Source of the DNA: an uncultured Aquimarina sp. | GTDB lineage: Bacteria > Bacteroidota > Bacteroidia > Flavobacteriales > Flavobacteriaceae | Direction of reading: 5' to 3' | DNA: 64,000 nt | NCBI GenBank assembly: GCA_938011245.1 | Contig: CALLUJ010000031.1 | Coordinates: 1 to 64,000 of the forward strand | Shown here: in pieces, positions 28,615 to 38,497 of the stretch | How the letters are laid out: each line of letters opens with the position of its first letter | Position numbering within the stretch: position 1 is the stretch's first letter | The notes under the pieces: model-generated | What the model was told of the DNA's origin: nothing | The model's database searches: none | The model's input: the letters and a program-made list of their open reading frames with translations, nothing else | Program-made: the position numbers and the translations under genes

Positions 28615-28654
28615 GGTTCATTTCTTAAACTACAGCTATTTATAAGTAAATGGA

Positions 28655-29374
28655 TTATTTGTCTTCTTTTTTGAAAAGGAAAATAGCATTACTATCTAGA
28701 CCAGTAAGCTTTTTAATACTATTATAAATGTACCATATAATTCCAAACATTATAAGCATAGAAGGGATTACTATAATAGGATAGCTATATAATGTCATTT
28801 GTCCTAATTCATCATTGAATGCTTCTGTACCTGTAGGGCTTTTTACAAAGTACTTGGCTAATACATAATTTAAAACAGCAGAAAGCATAAAAGAAAGAAA
28901 TAAAAAAAACGAAGCTTTTTTTATGTTACTTTTTAGTGAGGCTTGTTTGGTTTCGTCTAAATTTTGATTAATGGCTTCTTTATCAAATATATCTTCATGA
29001 TATAAAAACTTTGGAGCAATAGGAAATGATGTAAAATTAGAAAAGTAAATAACGCAACCAATAATAAAAGGAATAGCAGCCTCTTTTATGGCAATAAGTT
29101 CTGTGGAAAGTTTCATTACTCCTACAATCCCAGAAAGTAAGATGCTTACAAAACCTAGTACAGCAATAAAGTTTTTTTCTTTCTTTATAATAAGGTCGTA
29201 TAAACCGTAAATTAACGGGAAAGCCAGAGCGATAATCAAAGTGTGTACAGCAGTAATTTCCAAGTTTAATTTATCGGCCCATTTGGCTCCTTTCATTAAA
29301 ATTATTGCGGGTACTACTATATTTATAATAAGGTTATTTAAACCATTATCCTTTTTTTTTGTTGAAGTTGTCAT
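28655..29374 (-). CDS. Multi-TM membrane protein, VC0807-like family
   Basis: 239 aa with several TM segments; family name by recollection only. Confidence 0.55.
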   Translation of the reverse strand: MTTSTKKKDNGLNNLIINIVVPAIILMKGAKWADKLNLEITAVHTLIIALAFPLIYGLYDLIIKKEKNFIAVLGFVSILLSGIVGVMKLSTELIAIKEAAIPFIIGCVIYFSNFTSFPIAPKFLYHEDIFDKEAINQNLDETKQASLKSNIKKASFFLFLSFMLSAVLNYVLAKYFVKSPTGTEAFNDELGQMTLYSYPIIVIPSMLIMFGIIWYIYNSIKKLTGLDSNAIFLFKKEDK

Positions 29375-29380
29375 TCCGTT

Positions 29381-30931
29381 TTAATCTTCTTGTTTAAATG
29401 TAATAGTCTCGTACGCACCAATATCAGAAGGGTTAGTTCTATCTGTACCAATAATGTCTTTGCTATCTATAAATTTAGCTTTTCCGTTTCCAGCAGACTC
29501 CTCATCTACCTCTAGCATATTAAGTCGAGTGTTTTTAAATAAAGGATCTTCATTAAAAATACAATTGCTAAAAATAGAGGCGTTCATAGTATCAAGTTCA
29601 GAGTTGGTATTTGAGGAAGCAAAATTAATTAAGCAGTTTTCAAAAAACAAACTGAAAGTAGCCATAGGGTTATTTGTTACAGTAATTTCATCCCTCTTGT
29701 TGCCTGTTATAATACAATTAGTAAAAGTAGCTTGTAAATTAGTATTTGTGCTTCCTTCTTTTGGAATATTATTGGCAACAATAGAGGTTTGGTTGGGACT
29801 TCCAAAATTAAAAGTATTAGAAAAAGTGGAATGTGTAAAACTATATGTTCCTCCATTTTCAATATTTAAAGATCCTCGCCCTGTTTGATTGATTACAACG
29901 TTAGTACCTTCTATAGTTGATGATTCGGCTTGTATTCCAACAGTCTGAGAATTATAAATCTGAACATTAGTAAGTAAAAGATTAGGAGTTACTTCGGCCC
30001 CATTTCCTTGGATAAATAATCCAGTAGTTGCATTTTTAATAATGGTATTTGTTAAAGTAGCACTTGCTCCTTTCTGAATCCAAATAAAATCCCATTGAGC
30101 AGGAAGGTTATCAAAATCATCATCAATTTGATTACCTTCAATAATAACGTCATTTAAAAATGGGTTCTCATCGTCGTCTTCGGGACTATCTTCTCCTATA
30201 ATATTTAAAGTAGCACCATCTTCTACAATAATACCAGAAGATCTATGAAAGTACAATCGGGATCCTGCGTTTATAGTCATAGTCTTATTAGCAGGAACCA
30301 CAGCATAACCAAAAATAACTTGAGCTTTATCTCGAGTAATATTCAATTCCTCATCTGTAAAATCGTAAGCCTTAAGAGTAATAAATTCTCCTTGTTCATC
30401 TCGTTGTTCTGTAATAAATTCTCTTGTTGGATTTTCACTAAAAGAAAAATTAGCGTCTATTACTTGGGCGAGTAAATGAACTTTTCTTTGTGCATTATTG
30501 GTATCAAATACAATTTTGTCGGTGTAATTACCATTGGTATCAATATCATCTACTGCAGGATCAACAGTGGTTTCTATGAAAATAAAAATACTATCGTTAG
30601 CTAATATTTCAACGTTTTCAAAAACTTTTCCAGCACTAGGTAAAATAGGGTCACTATTGTTAGGAGTACCATCTATATTTAATTGATATTTAGAGTCGAT
30701 TCCTCTTTCTAACCTAACATTAGAAATACTAATATCATTGTCAGAATTATTACGAACGGTTAAAATTCGTGTTTTTGATCTTATATTATTGAATAAGGTA
30801 TCCATAAATATAGTATCGGTAGAGAATGATATTTGATTTACCTGTGCTGTTTCGAAATCAAAATCTTTTCGACAGGAGCTCCACAATAAAATAAGAGCTA
30901 AAGAAATAATGAAATAAAAATACTTTTTCAA
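29381..30931 (-). CDS. Secreted lipoprotein with right-handed parallel beta-helix
   Basis: Signal plus lipobox (LALILLWSSC); repeated short beta-helix turns (GLFIQGNGAEV..LLLTNVQIYNSQTVGIQAESSTIEGTNVVINQ); DIGAYE near the C-terminus. Confidence 0.8.
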   Translation of the reverse strand: MKKYFYFIISLALILLWSSCRKDFDFETAQVNQISFSTDTIFMDTLFNNIRSKTRILTVRNNSDNDISISNVRLERGIDSKYQLNIDGTPNNSDPILPSAGKVFENVEILANDSIFIFIETTVDPAVDDIDTNGNYTDKIVFDTNNAQRKVHLLAQVIDANFSFSENPTREFITEQRDEQGEFITLKAYDFTDEELNITRDKAQVIFGYAVVPANKTMTINAGSRLYFHRSSGIIVEDGATLNIIGEDSPEDDDENPFLNDVIIEGNQIDDDFDNLPAQWDFIWIQKGASATLTNTIIKNATTGLFIQGNGAEVTPNLLLTNVQIYNSQTVGIQAESSTIEGTNVVINQTGRGSLNIENGGTYSFTHSTFSNTFNFGSPNQTSIVANNIPKEGSTNTNLQATFTNCIITGNKRDEITVTNNPMATFSLFFENCLINFASSNTNSELDTMNASIFSNCIFNEDPLFKNTRLNMLEVDEESAGNGKAKFIDSKDIIGTDRTNPSDIGAYETITFKQED

Positions 30932-31114
30932 AGCTTTTTTGTTTTAGGTAAAAATATAACTTTTTACGATAGTAAAATGTGAAAGATTTCTAATAAAAAA
31001 ATTACGTACTTATACGTAATTTATGAATTTCTAATACGTCAAAAAAAAGAAACATTTGTACATTTGTTAGATTGTATTACAAATTTCGATTTTAAAAGTT
31101 AAAAAAAAAGATAT

Positions 31115-32521
31115 ATGAGTTCATTTGATGTGGCCATAATTGGTTCGGGACCTGGAGGCTATGTAGCAGCAATTCGTTGTGCACAATTGGGAATGAAGAC
31201 AGCTATTATAGAAAAATATAACACCCTTGGTGGAACTTGTTTAAATGTGGGTTGTATTCCAAGTAAGGCGTTATTAGATTCTTCGCATCATTACGAGCAT
31301 GCTATAAAGCATTCGGAATCTCATGGTGTTGAAATTTCGGGAACCATTGAAGCCAATTTAGAAAAAATGATTGCTCGTAAGCAAACGGTAGTAGACCAAA
31401 CCTGTGCTGGAGTAAAATTTTTAATGGATAAGAATAAAATTGAACTTTTTACAGGAGTTGGTAGTTTTAAAGATGCAACTCATATTAATATCAAAGATTC
31501 TGCAGGGAAAGTAATCGAAATTGAAGCTAAAAATACCATTATAGCTACAGGGTCAAAGCCTTCTCAATTACCTTTTGCGACAGTAGATAAAGAGCGTGTA
31601 ATAACCTCTACAGAAGCTTTAAAGCTTAGAGAAATCCCTAAGCATTTAGTAATTATTGGAGGTGGAGTTATTGGTTTAGAGCTAGGACAAGTATATCGTA
31701 GACTAGGAGCAGAGGTTTCTGTGGTAGAATATGCAGATCGAATTATTCCAACTATGGATGCTTCTTTATCTAAAGAATTAACAAAAGTACTTAAAAAGCA
31801 AGGTGTTAAATTTTATTTAAAACATCAGGTTAAAAATGTAAAAAATACAGGAGAAGAAGTAATTATTACAGCAACAGATAAAAAGGATAAAGAAGTTAGT
31901 TTTACAGGAGACTATTGTTTAGTTTCTGTAGGAAGAAGTCCATACACTAAAGGCTTGAATTTAGAAGGTATAGGTGTTCAAATAACAGAAAAAGGTCAAG
32001 TAGAAACGAATGCTTATTTACAGACTAATATTGCTAATATATATGCCATTGGAGATGTAGTAAAGGGAGCAATGTTAGCTCATAAAGCAGAAGAAGAAGG
32101 GACTATGGTTGCAGAAATTTTAGCAGGTCAAAAACCCCATATTGATTATAATTTAATACCAGGAGTTGTTTATACATGGCCAGAGGTGGCTGCTGTGGGT
32201 AAAACAGAAGAAGCATTAAAAGAAGAAGGAGTTGCATATAAAGTAGGTCAATTTCCATTTAGAGCTTTAGGTCGTGCTCGTGCCAGTAATGACTTAGATG
32301 GATTTGTTAAAATTTTAGCAGATAAAGAAACTGATGAGGTTTTAGGAGTGCATATGATTGGGGCACGTTGTGCAGATCTTATTTCGGAAGCGGTAACGGC
32401 AATGGAATTTAGAGCTAGTGCAGAGGATATTGCACGTATGAGTCATGCACATCCAACTTTTACGGAAGCGATTAAAGAAGCAGCGTTAGCAGCTACAGAA
32501 GGTAGAGCACTACATGTGTAA
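31115..32521 (+). CDS. lpdA: Dihydrolipoyl dehydrogenase
   Basis: GSGPGGYVAAIRCAQLGMKTAIIEKYNTLGGTCLNVGCIPSKALL; C-terminal HAHPTFTEAIKEAAL. Confidence 0.96.
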   Translation: MSSFDVAIIGSGPGGYVAAIRCAQLGMKTAIIEKYNTLGGTCLNVGCIPSKALLDSSHHYEHAIKHSESHGVEISGTIEANLEKMIARKQTVVDQTCAGVKFLMDKNKIELFTGVGSFKDATHINIKDSAGKVIEIEAKNTIIATGSKPSQLPFATVDKERVITSTEALKLREIPKHLVIIGGGVIGLELGQVYRRLGAEVSVVEYADRIIPTMDASLSKELTKVLKKQGVKFYLKHQVKNVKNTGEEVIITATDKKDKEVSFTGDYCLVSVGRSPYTKGLNLEGIGVQITEKGQVETNAYLQTNIANIYAIGDVVKGAMLAHKAEEEGTMVAEILAGQKPHIDYNLIPGVVYTWPEVAAVGKTEEALKEEGVAYKVGQFPFRALGRARASNDLDGFVKILADKETDEVLGVHMIGARCADLISEAVTAMEFRASAEDIARMSHAHPTFTEAIKEAALAATEGRALHV

Positions 32522-32541
32522 ATTTAAATAGTTTAGCATAT

Positions 32542-32581
32542 AAAAAATCCAAGATTTACTACTTCAAATCTTGGATTTTTT
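32542..32581 (+). terminator. Rho-independent terminator after lpdA
   Basis: AAAAAATCCAAGATTT-loop-AAATCTTGGATTTTTT. Confidence 0.88.
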
Positions 32582-32693
32582 TTAGTTGTTTTTTTAACAA
32601 AATATCTTTTATGTACAGTAACCTAATAGAAAATCTAAATTAAATAAAATTTGATTATTCTGTAGAATAGCCCCTTTAAAGAGTTTATTTTTT

Positions 32694-33866
32694 CTAATCA
32701 GCTTTGTATGTTAGTTTTACTAGCTGAGTTACTAGATAATCGATTTCTTTACGTGTATTAAAAATGGAAAATGAAAAGCGTAAAGACGTAAAATTTAAGT
32801 CTTGTTTTGAGGAAATGATATCCAAAACATGAGAAGGTTTGTTACTTCCACTTTGACAAGCACTACCTCTAGAGCAACATATTCCAGCTAAGTCTAATTT
32901 AAATAATGTAGTAGCTGCTTTTTCGTTAGAAATAGGAAGGCGTATGTTTAATAAATTATAATTTCTGTTTTTTTTATCTGAATTAGCATTAAAAACAATG
33001 GTTGGTATAAATTTTAAGAGTTGTGTTACTGCATATTCTTTTAATTTAGATATGTATTCAAAGTTTTTCTCTAAATTATTATTACTTAATTCTAAAGCTT
33101 TTTTCATTCCTATTAATAGAGGTATGGGCTCTGTACCAGCTCGTAAACTACGTTCTTGTTCTCCGCCGTAGTGCAAAGGCTTTACTTTTAATCCTTTTTT
33201 AATAAAAGCAAATCCAATACCTTTAGGACCATGAAATTTATGAGCGCTAGCAGTGGCAAAGTGTATTTTGTTATTGGTTAAGTTTAATTGAAAGTGCCCT
33301 ATAGATTGAACGGTGTCGGTATGAAATAACGCATTGTAATTTTCGCATAATTTCCCAACAGCATTTAAATTTAAAATAGTTCCAATTTCATTATTAATAT
33401 GCATTAAACTAACCAATGTTTTTTCTTTATTTTTACTTAATAAGTAGTCAATACTCTCTATAGAAATATCTCCGCATTCAGTAAAAGTTACATAGTCTAT
33501 TTCTACAGGGTAAATTTCAGCTAGTTTTTCAATAGTTTTTAAAACTGCATGATGTTCTATTTTAGAAGTAATAATTCGCCGAATTCCTAGGTTTTTAATT
33601 GCAGTTAATAAAATCCAGTTATTAGCCTCGGTACCGCCAGATGTAAAGGTGATTTCAGCACTTGAAACTCCTAATTGCGACGCAATATATTTACGAGTTA
33701 ATTCCATTTTACTTTTCGCATTTCTACCAATATTATAAGTAGAGGAAGCATTGGCATAGCTACACTTCATTTCTTCTGTAATTATTTTAATTACTTCGGG
33801 AAAAGGCTGGGTTGTGGCAGCATTATCTAAATAAACAATAGGTTTCAAAATAGGAATCTTTTTCAA
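32694..33866 (-). CDS. Cysteine desulfurase (NifS/IscS family)
   Basis: VYLDNAATTQPFPEV, FTSGGTEANNWIL, ATASAHKFHGPKGIGF (PLP Lys), CCSRGSACQSGSNKPSHVL (active Cys). Confidence 0.92.
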   Translation of the reverse strand: MKKIPILKPIVYLDNAATTQPFPEVIKIITEEMKCSYANASSTYNIGRNAKSKMELTRKYIASQLGVSSAEITFTSGGTEANNWILLTAIKNLGIRRIITSKIEHHAVLKTIEKLAEIYPVEIDYVTFTECGDISIESIDYLLSKNKEKTLVSLMHINNEIGTILNLNAVGKLCENYNALFHTDTVQSIGHFQLNLTNNKIHFATASAHKFHGPKGIGFAFIKKGLKVKPLHYGGEQERSLRAGTEPIPLLIGMKKALELSNNNLEKNFEYISKLKEYAVTQLLKFIPTIVFNANSDKKNRNYNLLNIRLPISNEKAATTLFKLDLAGICCSRGSACQSGSNKPSHVLDIISSKQDLNFTSLRFSFSIFNTRKEIDYLVTQLVKLTYKAD

Positions 33867-34076
33867 TGCAAATCTACATAAAACAAAACACTAAAATACC
33901 GTAACTCTTTACTTGTAAAAAGGATTAGTTTTTAGTTTAAAAATTATGTTTAACCTTTCTTAAAATTAAAACAAAATGAATGTTAATCTAAAGCACACAA
34001 AATATTCAACATCAACTAAAATTGTCGAAAAATTAGTTTGCATAAACATCATTTAAAAGGAACGAACGGCAGCTAC

Positions 34077-35312
34077 TTACTTCCTAAGATTACGAATACG
34101 TTTTGATAGGGAAGGGTGCGAATAATGCCAAAACTCGTATGCAGGATGGGGGGTTAAGTTGCTTAAACTATTTTTAGATAACTTTTTTAAGCTAGTTACT
34201 AATGGTTCTGCAGCAAAAGTTTCTTTGGCATAATCGTCTGCTTGATATTCAAACTTACGAGACATTAAATTCATAAATAAACCAGTAATTTCAGAAATAG
34301 GTGTATATAAAATTCCAAAAGCAATTAGACCAATGTGGAAGGTAGGGTTTGCTACACCTAAAGCCTGTGACAAGGCAGGACTAGCTACAAATAAAGATAA
34401 CAGCCATAAAGTAAATCCAGTAAGTAAAATAGATAATACTAAATTAAAAATAATGTGTTTTCTTTTATAATGCCCTACTTCGTGAGCAAAAACCGCCACA
34501 ATTTCGTCTTCATCTAAGTCGTTTACTAACGTATCAAAAAGTGTTACTCTTTTTTCACTTCCAAATCCAGAAAAATAGGCATTGGCTTTTGTGCTTCTTT
34601 TTGATCCGTCTAACACAAAAATTTTATCCAATTTAAAGCCTACTTTATTGCCATAACCTTCAATTTTATTTCTTAATGTTCCTTCTTCTAAGGGTTTTTG
34701 TTTGTTAAAAATAGGGACAATTAATTTAGCATAAAACATATTCATTAATACAGAAAAAATAGCAATTAAGGCCCAGGCGTATAACCAAAAATTTGCGCCA
34801 GCCGTACCGTAAAACCATATAATTAAAGCTAATATTCCACCACCAACAAGAGCAGTCATTAAAATTCCTTTTATTTTGTCGCCTATAAAAGTGCCTGTCG
34901 TCATTTTATTAAACCCAAATTTCTCTTCAATTACAAAAGTTTTGTAGTATCCAAAAGGAGTGTTAATAAGATCACTACCAATCATAATTATTCCAAAAAA
35001 TATAAGTCCCGATATAATAGTATTGTCGCTTATTGAAATAGCTATTTCGTGTACCCATTTAAAGCCTCCTAAAAAGAAAAAAGCTAAGGTGAGTGCTAAA
35101 GAAAAGCTACTGGTAATTAGTCCAAATTGATAATTTGTTTTTTTGTAATCCATAGACTTTTTGTACTCGTCCTCGGGATATACATCTTGTAATTCGGAGG
35201 GGAGTTTAGCGCCATATTGCTTGGCGTTAAGTCCGTCTAAAATTAAGTCTATCAAAAAGTTGATTATAATAATAGCGATTAAAATATAAAAAACAGTATT
35301 TGGATTATTCAT
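34077..35312 (-). CDS. M48-family (Ste24/CAAX prenyl protease-like) metallopeptidase
   Basis: HEVGH zinc motif in VAVFAHEVGHYKRKH; DDYAKETF; 411 aa with multiple TMs. Confidence 0.93.
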   Translation of the reverse strand: MNNPNTVFYILIAIIIINFLIDLILDGLNAKQYGAKLPSELQDVYPEDEYKKSMDYKKTNYQFGLITSSFSLALTLAFFFLGGFKWVHEIAISISDNTIISGLIFFGIIMIGSDLINTPFGYYKTFVIEEKFGFNKMTTGTFIGDKIKGILMTALVGGGILALIIWFYGTAGANFWLYAWALIAIFSVLMNMFYAKLIVPIFNKQKPLEEGTLRNKIEGYGNKVGFKLDKIFVLDGSKRSTKANAYFSGFGSEKRVTLFDTLVNDLDEDEIVAVFAHEVGHYKRKHIIFNLVLSILLTGFTLWLLSLFVASPALSQALGVANPTFHIGLIAFGILYTPISEITGLFMNLMSRKFEYQADDYAKETFAAEPLVTSLKKLSKNSLSNLTPHPAYEFWHYSHPSLSKRIRNLRK

Positions 35313-35348
35313 TTTAAAAATTTAAAGGATGGTAAATGTACAAATTGG

Positions 35349-36152
35349 TTAGCAACTACGTTGTCTTTTGGCTTCAAAAATAAGGATTCCTGCAGCAACA
35401 GAAACATTCATAGAATCTACTTTTCCTTCCATAGGAATAATAATATTTTGTTTAGAAGCTATTCTCCATTCTTCGCTAAGTCCGTCGTGTTCGGTACCAA
35501 GAACTATCGCTGTTGGAATAGTATAGTTTTGTGAAGTATAAGGAACTGCTTCTTGCAGTATAGCTGTATAAATGTTAATTTGTTTGTGGTTTAAAAACTC
35601 AATAATTTCTGTCGTAGTTCCAATACCTATTTTAGTAGTAAACACACACCCTACACTAGATCTAATAATATTAGGATTATACATATCGGTTTTGAGATTA
35701 GCTATAAGTATAGCATCTATATTGGCAGCATCGGCAGTGCGTAATAATGCACCAATATTTCCAGGCTTTTCTGGAGCTTCGGCAATAAGAATTAAAGGCT
35801 TTTTAGATTCGAAAGTTATGTTATCTATAGATAAGCTTTTCCATTGGGCAATAGCAAAAACTCCTTCTGTAGACATGCGGTAGGCTAACCTTTGATATAC
35901 TTCCAAGCTAACTTCAATAACATTAATGTTATTAAGGAATGTATTGAAGTGTTTTTCAAAATCTATAAGTGTAAGTATATCGGAACAAAAATAAATTTCA
36001 GTAAGTGTATAACCACCTTGTAAGGCCAATAAAGTTTCTTGAATTCCTTCAATAATAAATAACTGCTCTTTTTTGCGGTTACGCGATTTTTCCCGCAGTT
36101 GTAATAGTTGTTTTATCTTATTATTTTGGGGACTAATAATTTGTTTATACAT
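35349..36152 (-). CDS. TrmH/SpoU-family RNA 2'-O-methyltransferase
   Basis: EAPEKPGNIGALLRTADAANIDAIL, NPNIIRSSVGCVF, VLGTEHDGLSEEW, IPMEGKVDSMNVSVAAGILIFEAKRQR. Confidence 0.92.
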   Translation of the reverse strand: MYKQIISPQNNKIKQLLQLREKSRNRKKEQLFIIEGIQETLLALQGGYTLTEIYFCSDILTLIDFEKHFNTFLNNINVIEVSLEVYQRLAYRMSTEGVFAIAQWKSLSIDNITFESKKPLILIAEAPEKPGNIGALLRTADAANIDAILIANLKTDMYNPNIIRSSVGCVFTTKIGIGTTTEIIEFLNHKQINIYTAILQEAVPYTSQNYTIPTAIVLGTEHDGLSEEWRIASKQNIIIPMEGKVDSMNVSVAAGILIFEAKRQRSC

Positions 36153-36252
36153 GTAGACAAATATAATAAAAGCGAAGACTAAACTTAACTAGAAGTGACT
36201 CAATATGCCATTTCAAGAATTCAATTTACTTATCTTTGAATAAAGTTTTCTT

Positions 36253-37806
36253 ATGCCATCAATATTTCAAATTCAAGTTTCTCCAAAGGAAGCAGCAACA
36301 CCACATTTATTACAACTTACTGTTGCTAAACTTAATGGACTTCCTGAAAAAGAAATTACTTATATCGAAATTTTAAAACGATCTATTGATGCCCGTCAAA
36401 AAGCAGTTAAAATTAATTTAAAAGTGGCGGTGTACCTTAACGAGAAATACGTAAGCGAATCTATAAGTTTACCTAATTATCCAGATGTACACAATGCCAA
36501 ACCTGTAATTATAGTAGGCGCAGGTCCAGCAGGGTTATTTGCGGCTTTAAAATGTATAGAATTAGGTTTAAAGCCCGTTATTGTGGAACGTGGTAAGGAT
36601 GTAAAAGCTAGACGTAGAGATTTAAAAGCGATAAATAGAGACCATATTGTAAATGAAGATTCTAATTATTGTTTTGGAGAAGGAGGAGCTGGTACTTATA
36701 GTGATGGAAAATTATATACGCGCTCCAAAAAGAGGGGAGATGTAAATAAAATTTTAAAATTGTTAGTAGGTTTTGGTGCTACACCTCAAATAATGATAGA
36801 AGCACATCCACACATTGGAACTAACAAACTTCCAGCTATAATAGCTCGTATTAGAGAACAAATTATAGTACAAGGAGGCGAAGTGCTTTTTGAAAGTAGA
36901 GTAGTGGATTTTATACTTAAATCTAATGCTATTAAAGGGATACAATTACATAATGGAAGTATTATTAATTCGGATAAAGTAATTTTGGCAACAGGACATT
37001 CTGCTAGAGATATTTTTGAGTTACTACATCAAAAACAAATTTTAATAGAAGCCAAACCTTTTGCTTTAGGGGTTAGGGTAGAACATTCGCAACAGTTAAT
37101 AGATCAAATACAATATAAGACCTCTTTACGTAGCGAGTATTTGCCGCCATCGCCTTACAGTATTGTAAAGCAAATTAAGGGGAGGGGTATGTATTCCTTT
37201 TGTATGTGTCCTGGAGGTGTTATAGCCCCTTGTGCTACTAGAACCGGCGAGGTGGTAACTAATGGTTGGTCGCCATCTAAAAGAAATCAACCTACATCCA
37301 ATAGTGGTATTGTGGTAGAATTACGCCTTGAAGATTTTAAAAATTATGCTAAATTTGGACCTTTAGCAGGAATGTATTTTCAAGCTTCGATAGAGCAAAA
37401 AGCATGGCATTTGGGAGGGGAAACCCAGCGAGTACCAGCACAACGACTAACCGATTTAATAGAAGGAAAAGTATCTGGAAATTTGCCAAAAACTTCTTAC
37501 AAACCGGGGTTAACTTCTGTTGATATGGGAGCGATATTTCCAGAGTTTATTCATGATATTTTTAAAAAGGGTTTTCAGGAGTTTAATAAAAGCATGAAGG
37601 GTTATCTAACCGAAGATGCAGTTGTACATGCTCCAGAGTCAAGGACATCTTCACCAGTTCGTATTCCTAGAGATTATAAAACACTAGAGCATCCTCAAAT
37701 TAAAGGTTTATTTCCTTGTGGGGAAGGAGCAGGTTACGCTGGTGGAATTATATCGGCTGCTATAGATGGCGAAAAGTGTGCGGAAGCCTTGGCTATAAGT
37801 GTGTAA
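36253..37806 (+). CDS. NAD(P)/FAD-dependent oxidoreductase (YtfP/HI0933-like FAD protein)
   Basis: VIIVGAGPAGLFAALKCIELGLKPVIVERG; NYCFGEGGAGTYSDGKLYTRSKKRGD; C-terminal GLFPCGEGAGYAGGIISAAIDGEKCAEAL. Confidence 0.88.
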   Translation: MPSIFQIQVSPKEAATPHLLQLTVAKLNGLPEKEITYIEILKRSIDARQKAVKINLKVAVYLNEKYVSESISLPNYPDVHNAKPVIIVGAGPAGLFAALKCIELGLKPVIVERGKDVKARRRDLKAINRDHIVNEDSNYCFGEGGAGTYSDGKLYTRSKKRGDVNKILKLLVGFGATPQIMIEAHPHIGTNKLPAIIARIREQIIVQGGEVLFESRVVDFILKSNAIKGIQLHNGSIINSDKVILATGHSARDIFELLHQKQILIEAKPFALGVRVEHSQQLIDQIQYKTSLRSEYLPPSPYSIVKQIKGRGMYSFCMCPGGVIAPCATRTGEVVTNGWSPSKRNQPTSNSGIVVELRLEDFKNYAKFGPLAGMYFQASIEQKAWHLGGETQRVPAQRLTDLIEGKVSGNLPKTSYKPGLTSVDMGAIFPEFIHDIFKKGFQEFNKSMKGYLTEDAVVHAPESRTSSPVRIPRDYKTLEHPQIKGLFPCGEGAGYAGGIISAAIDGEKCAEALAISV

Positions 37807-37864
37807 TATAATTTTGCCTTTTACAAATGTGTTTAAAATAAGGGGCCAATTAAAAAAGTGTGTT

Positions 37865-38422
37865 TTAAGAGTTTTCAATTGGGTTACTAATAGCAGTATC
37901 AAACCCATCAATACTTTTAGTGTTTTCGTTTACCCAGTAATCTCGTATTTTGTCTTTGCCTTGCTTTTCGGCCCAAGATTGTAGCATTGTTCGATCCTCT
38001 TTAAAATCCATAAAAGGGACAGCATATCCACAAGAAGTTTGCACAAGGTCTACTTCCATTTCTATACATTGGCGTGAGCCAGCTATTTTTGGGAAAAGAG
38101 TAATTAGTTGTGCAAATTGACTATCTTTTTCGTGATATATTTTAGCTTTACCATATAAGCGTAATATCATAGGTTTTCCTTCAAAAGCACAAAACATAAT
38201 AGTCATTCGTTTATCTTTTAGAAGATGTGCAGCAGTTTCATTACCGCTTCCTGTAAGGTTAAGCCATACAATTTTATTAGCATTAATTACTCTAAACGAA
38301 TCCATTCCTTTAGGCGATATATTTACACGACCTTCTTGAGCAGCGGTGCCGACAAAGAAAATAGATTGTTGTGAAATAAAAGTAGCAAGTTCGTTACTAA
38401 TTTTAGAAAGTTGTTTACCCAT
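37865..38422 (-). CDS. Pyridoxamine 5'-phosphate oxidase-family flavin-binding protein
   Basis: FFVGTAAQEGRVNISPKGMDSFRVINANKIVWLNLTGSGNETAAHL. Confidence 0.85.
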   Translation of the reverse strand: MGKQLSKISNELATFISQQSIFFVGTAAQEGRVNISPKGMDSFRVINANKIVWLNLTGSGNETAAHLLKDKRMTIMFCAFEGKPMILRLYGKAKIYHEKDSQFAQLITLFPKIAGSRQCIEMEVDLVQTSCGYAVPFMDFKEDRTMLQSWAEKQGKDKIRDYWVNENTKSIDGFDTAISNPIENS

Positions 38423-38439
38423 AATCTTAAATTTTAAAT

Positions 38440-38476
38440 AAAAAGCCTTTGTAAAATTAAATTACAAAGGCTTTTT
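38440..38476. terminator. Hairpin between the flavin-binding protein gene and the leuA-like gene
   Basis: AAAAAGCCTTTGTAA-loop-TTACAAAGGCTTTTT. Confidence 0.85.
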
Positions 38477-38497
38477 AAAAGTTATCTGATACTTATG

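Noticed and set aside
29454-29888. 144-aa plus-strand ORF
   Set aside because: Antisense to the beta-helix lipoprotein; no signal or domain support.
35572-35883. 103-aa plus-strand ORF
   Set aside because: Antisense to the TrmH-like gene; shadow ORF.
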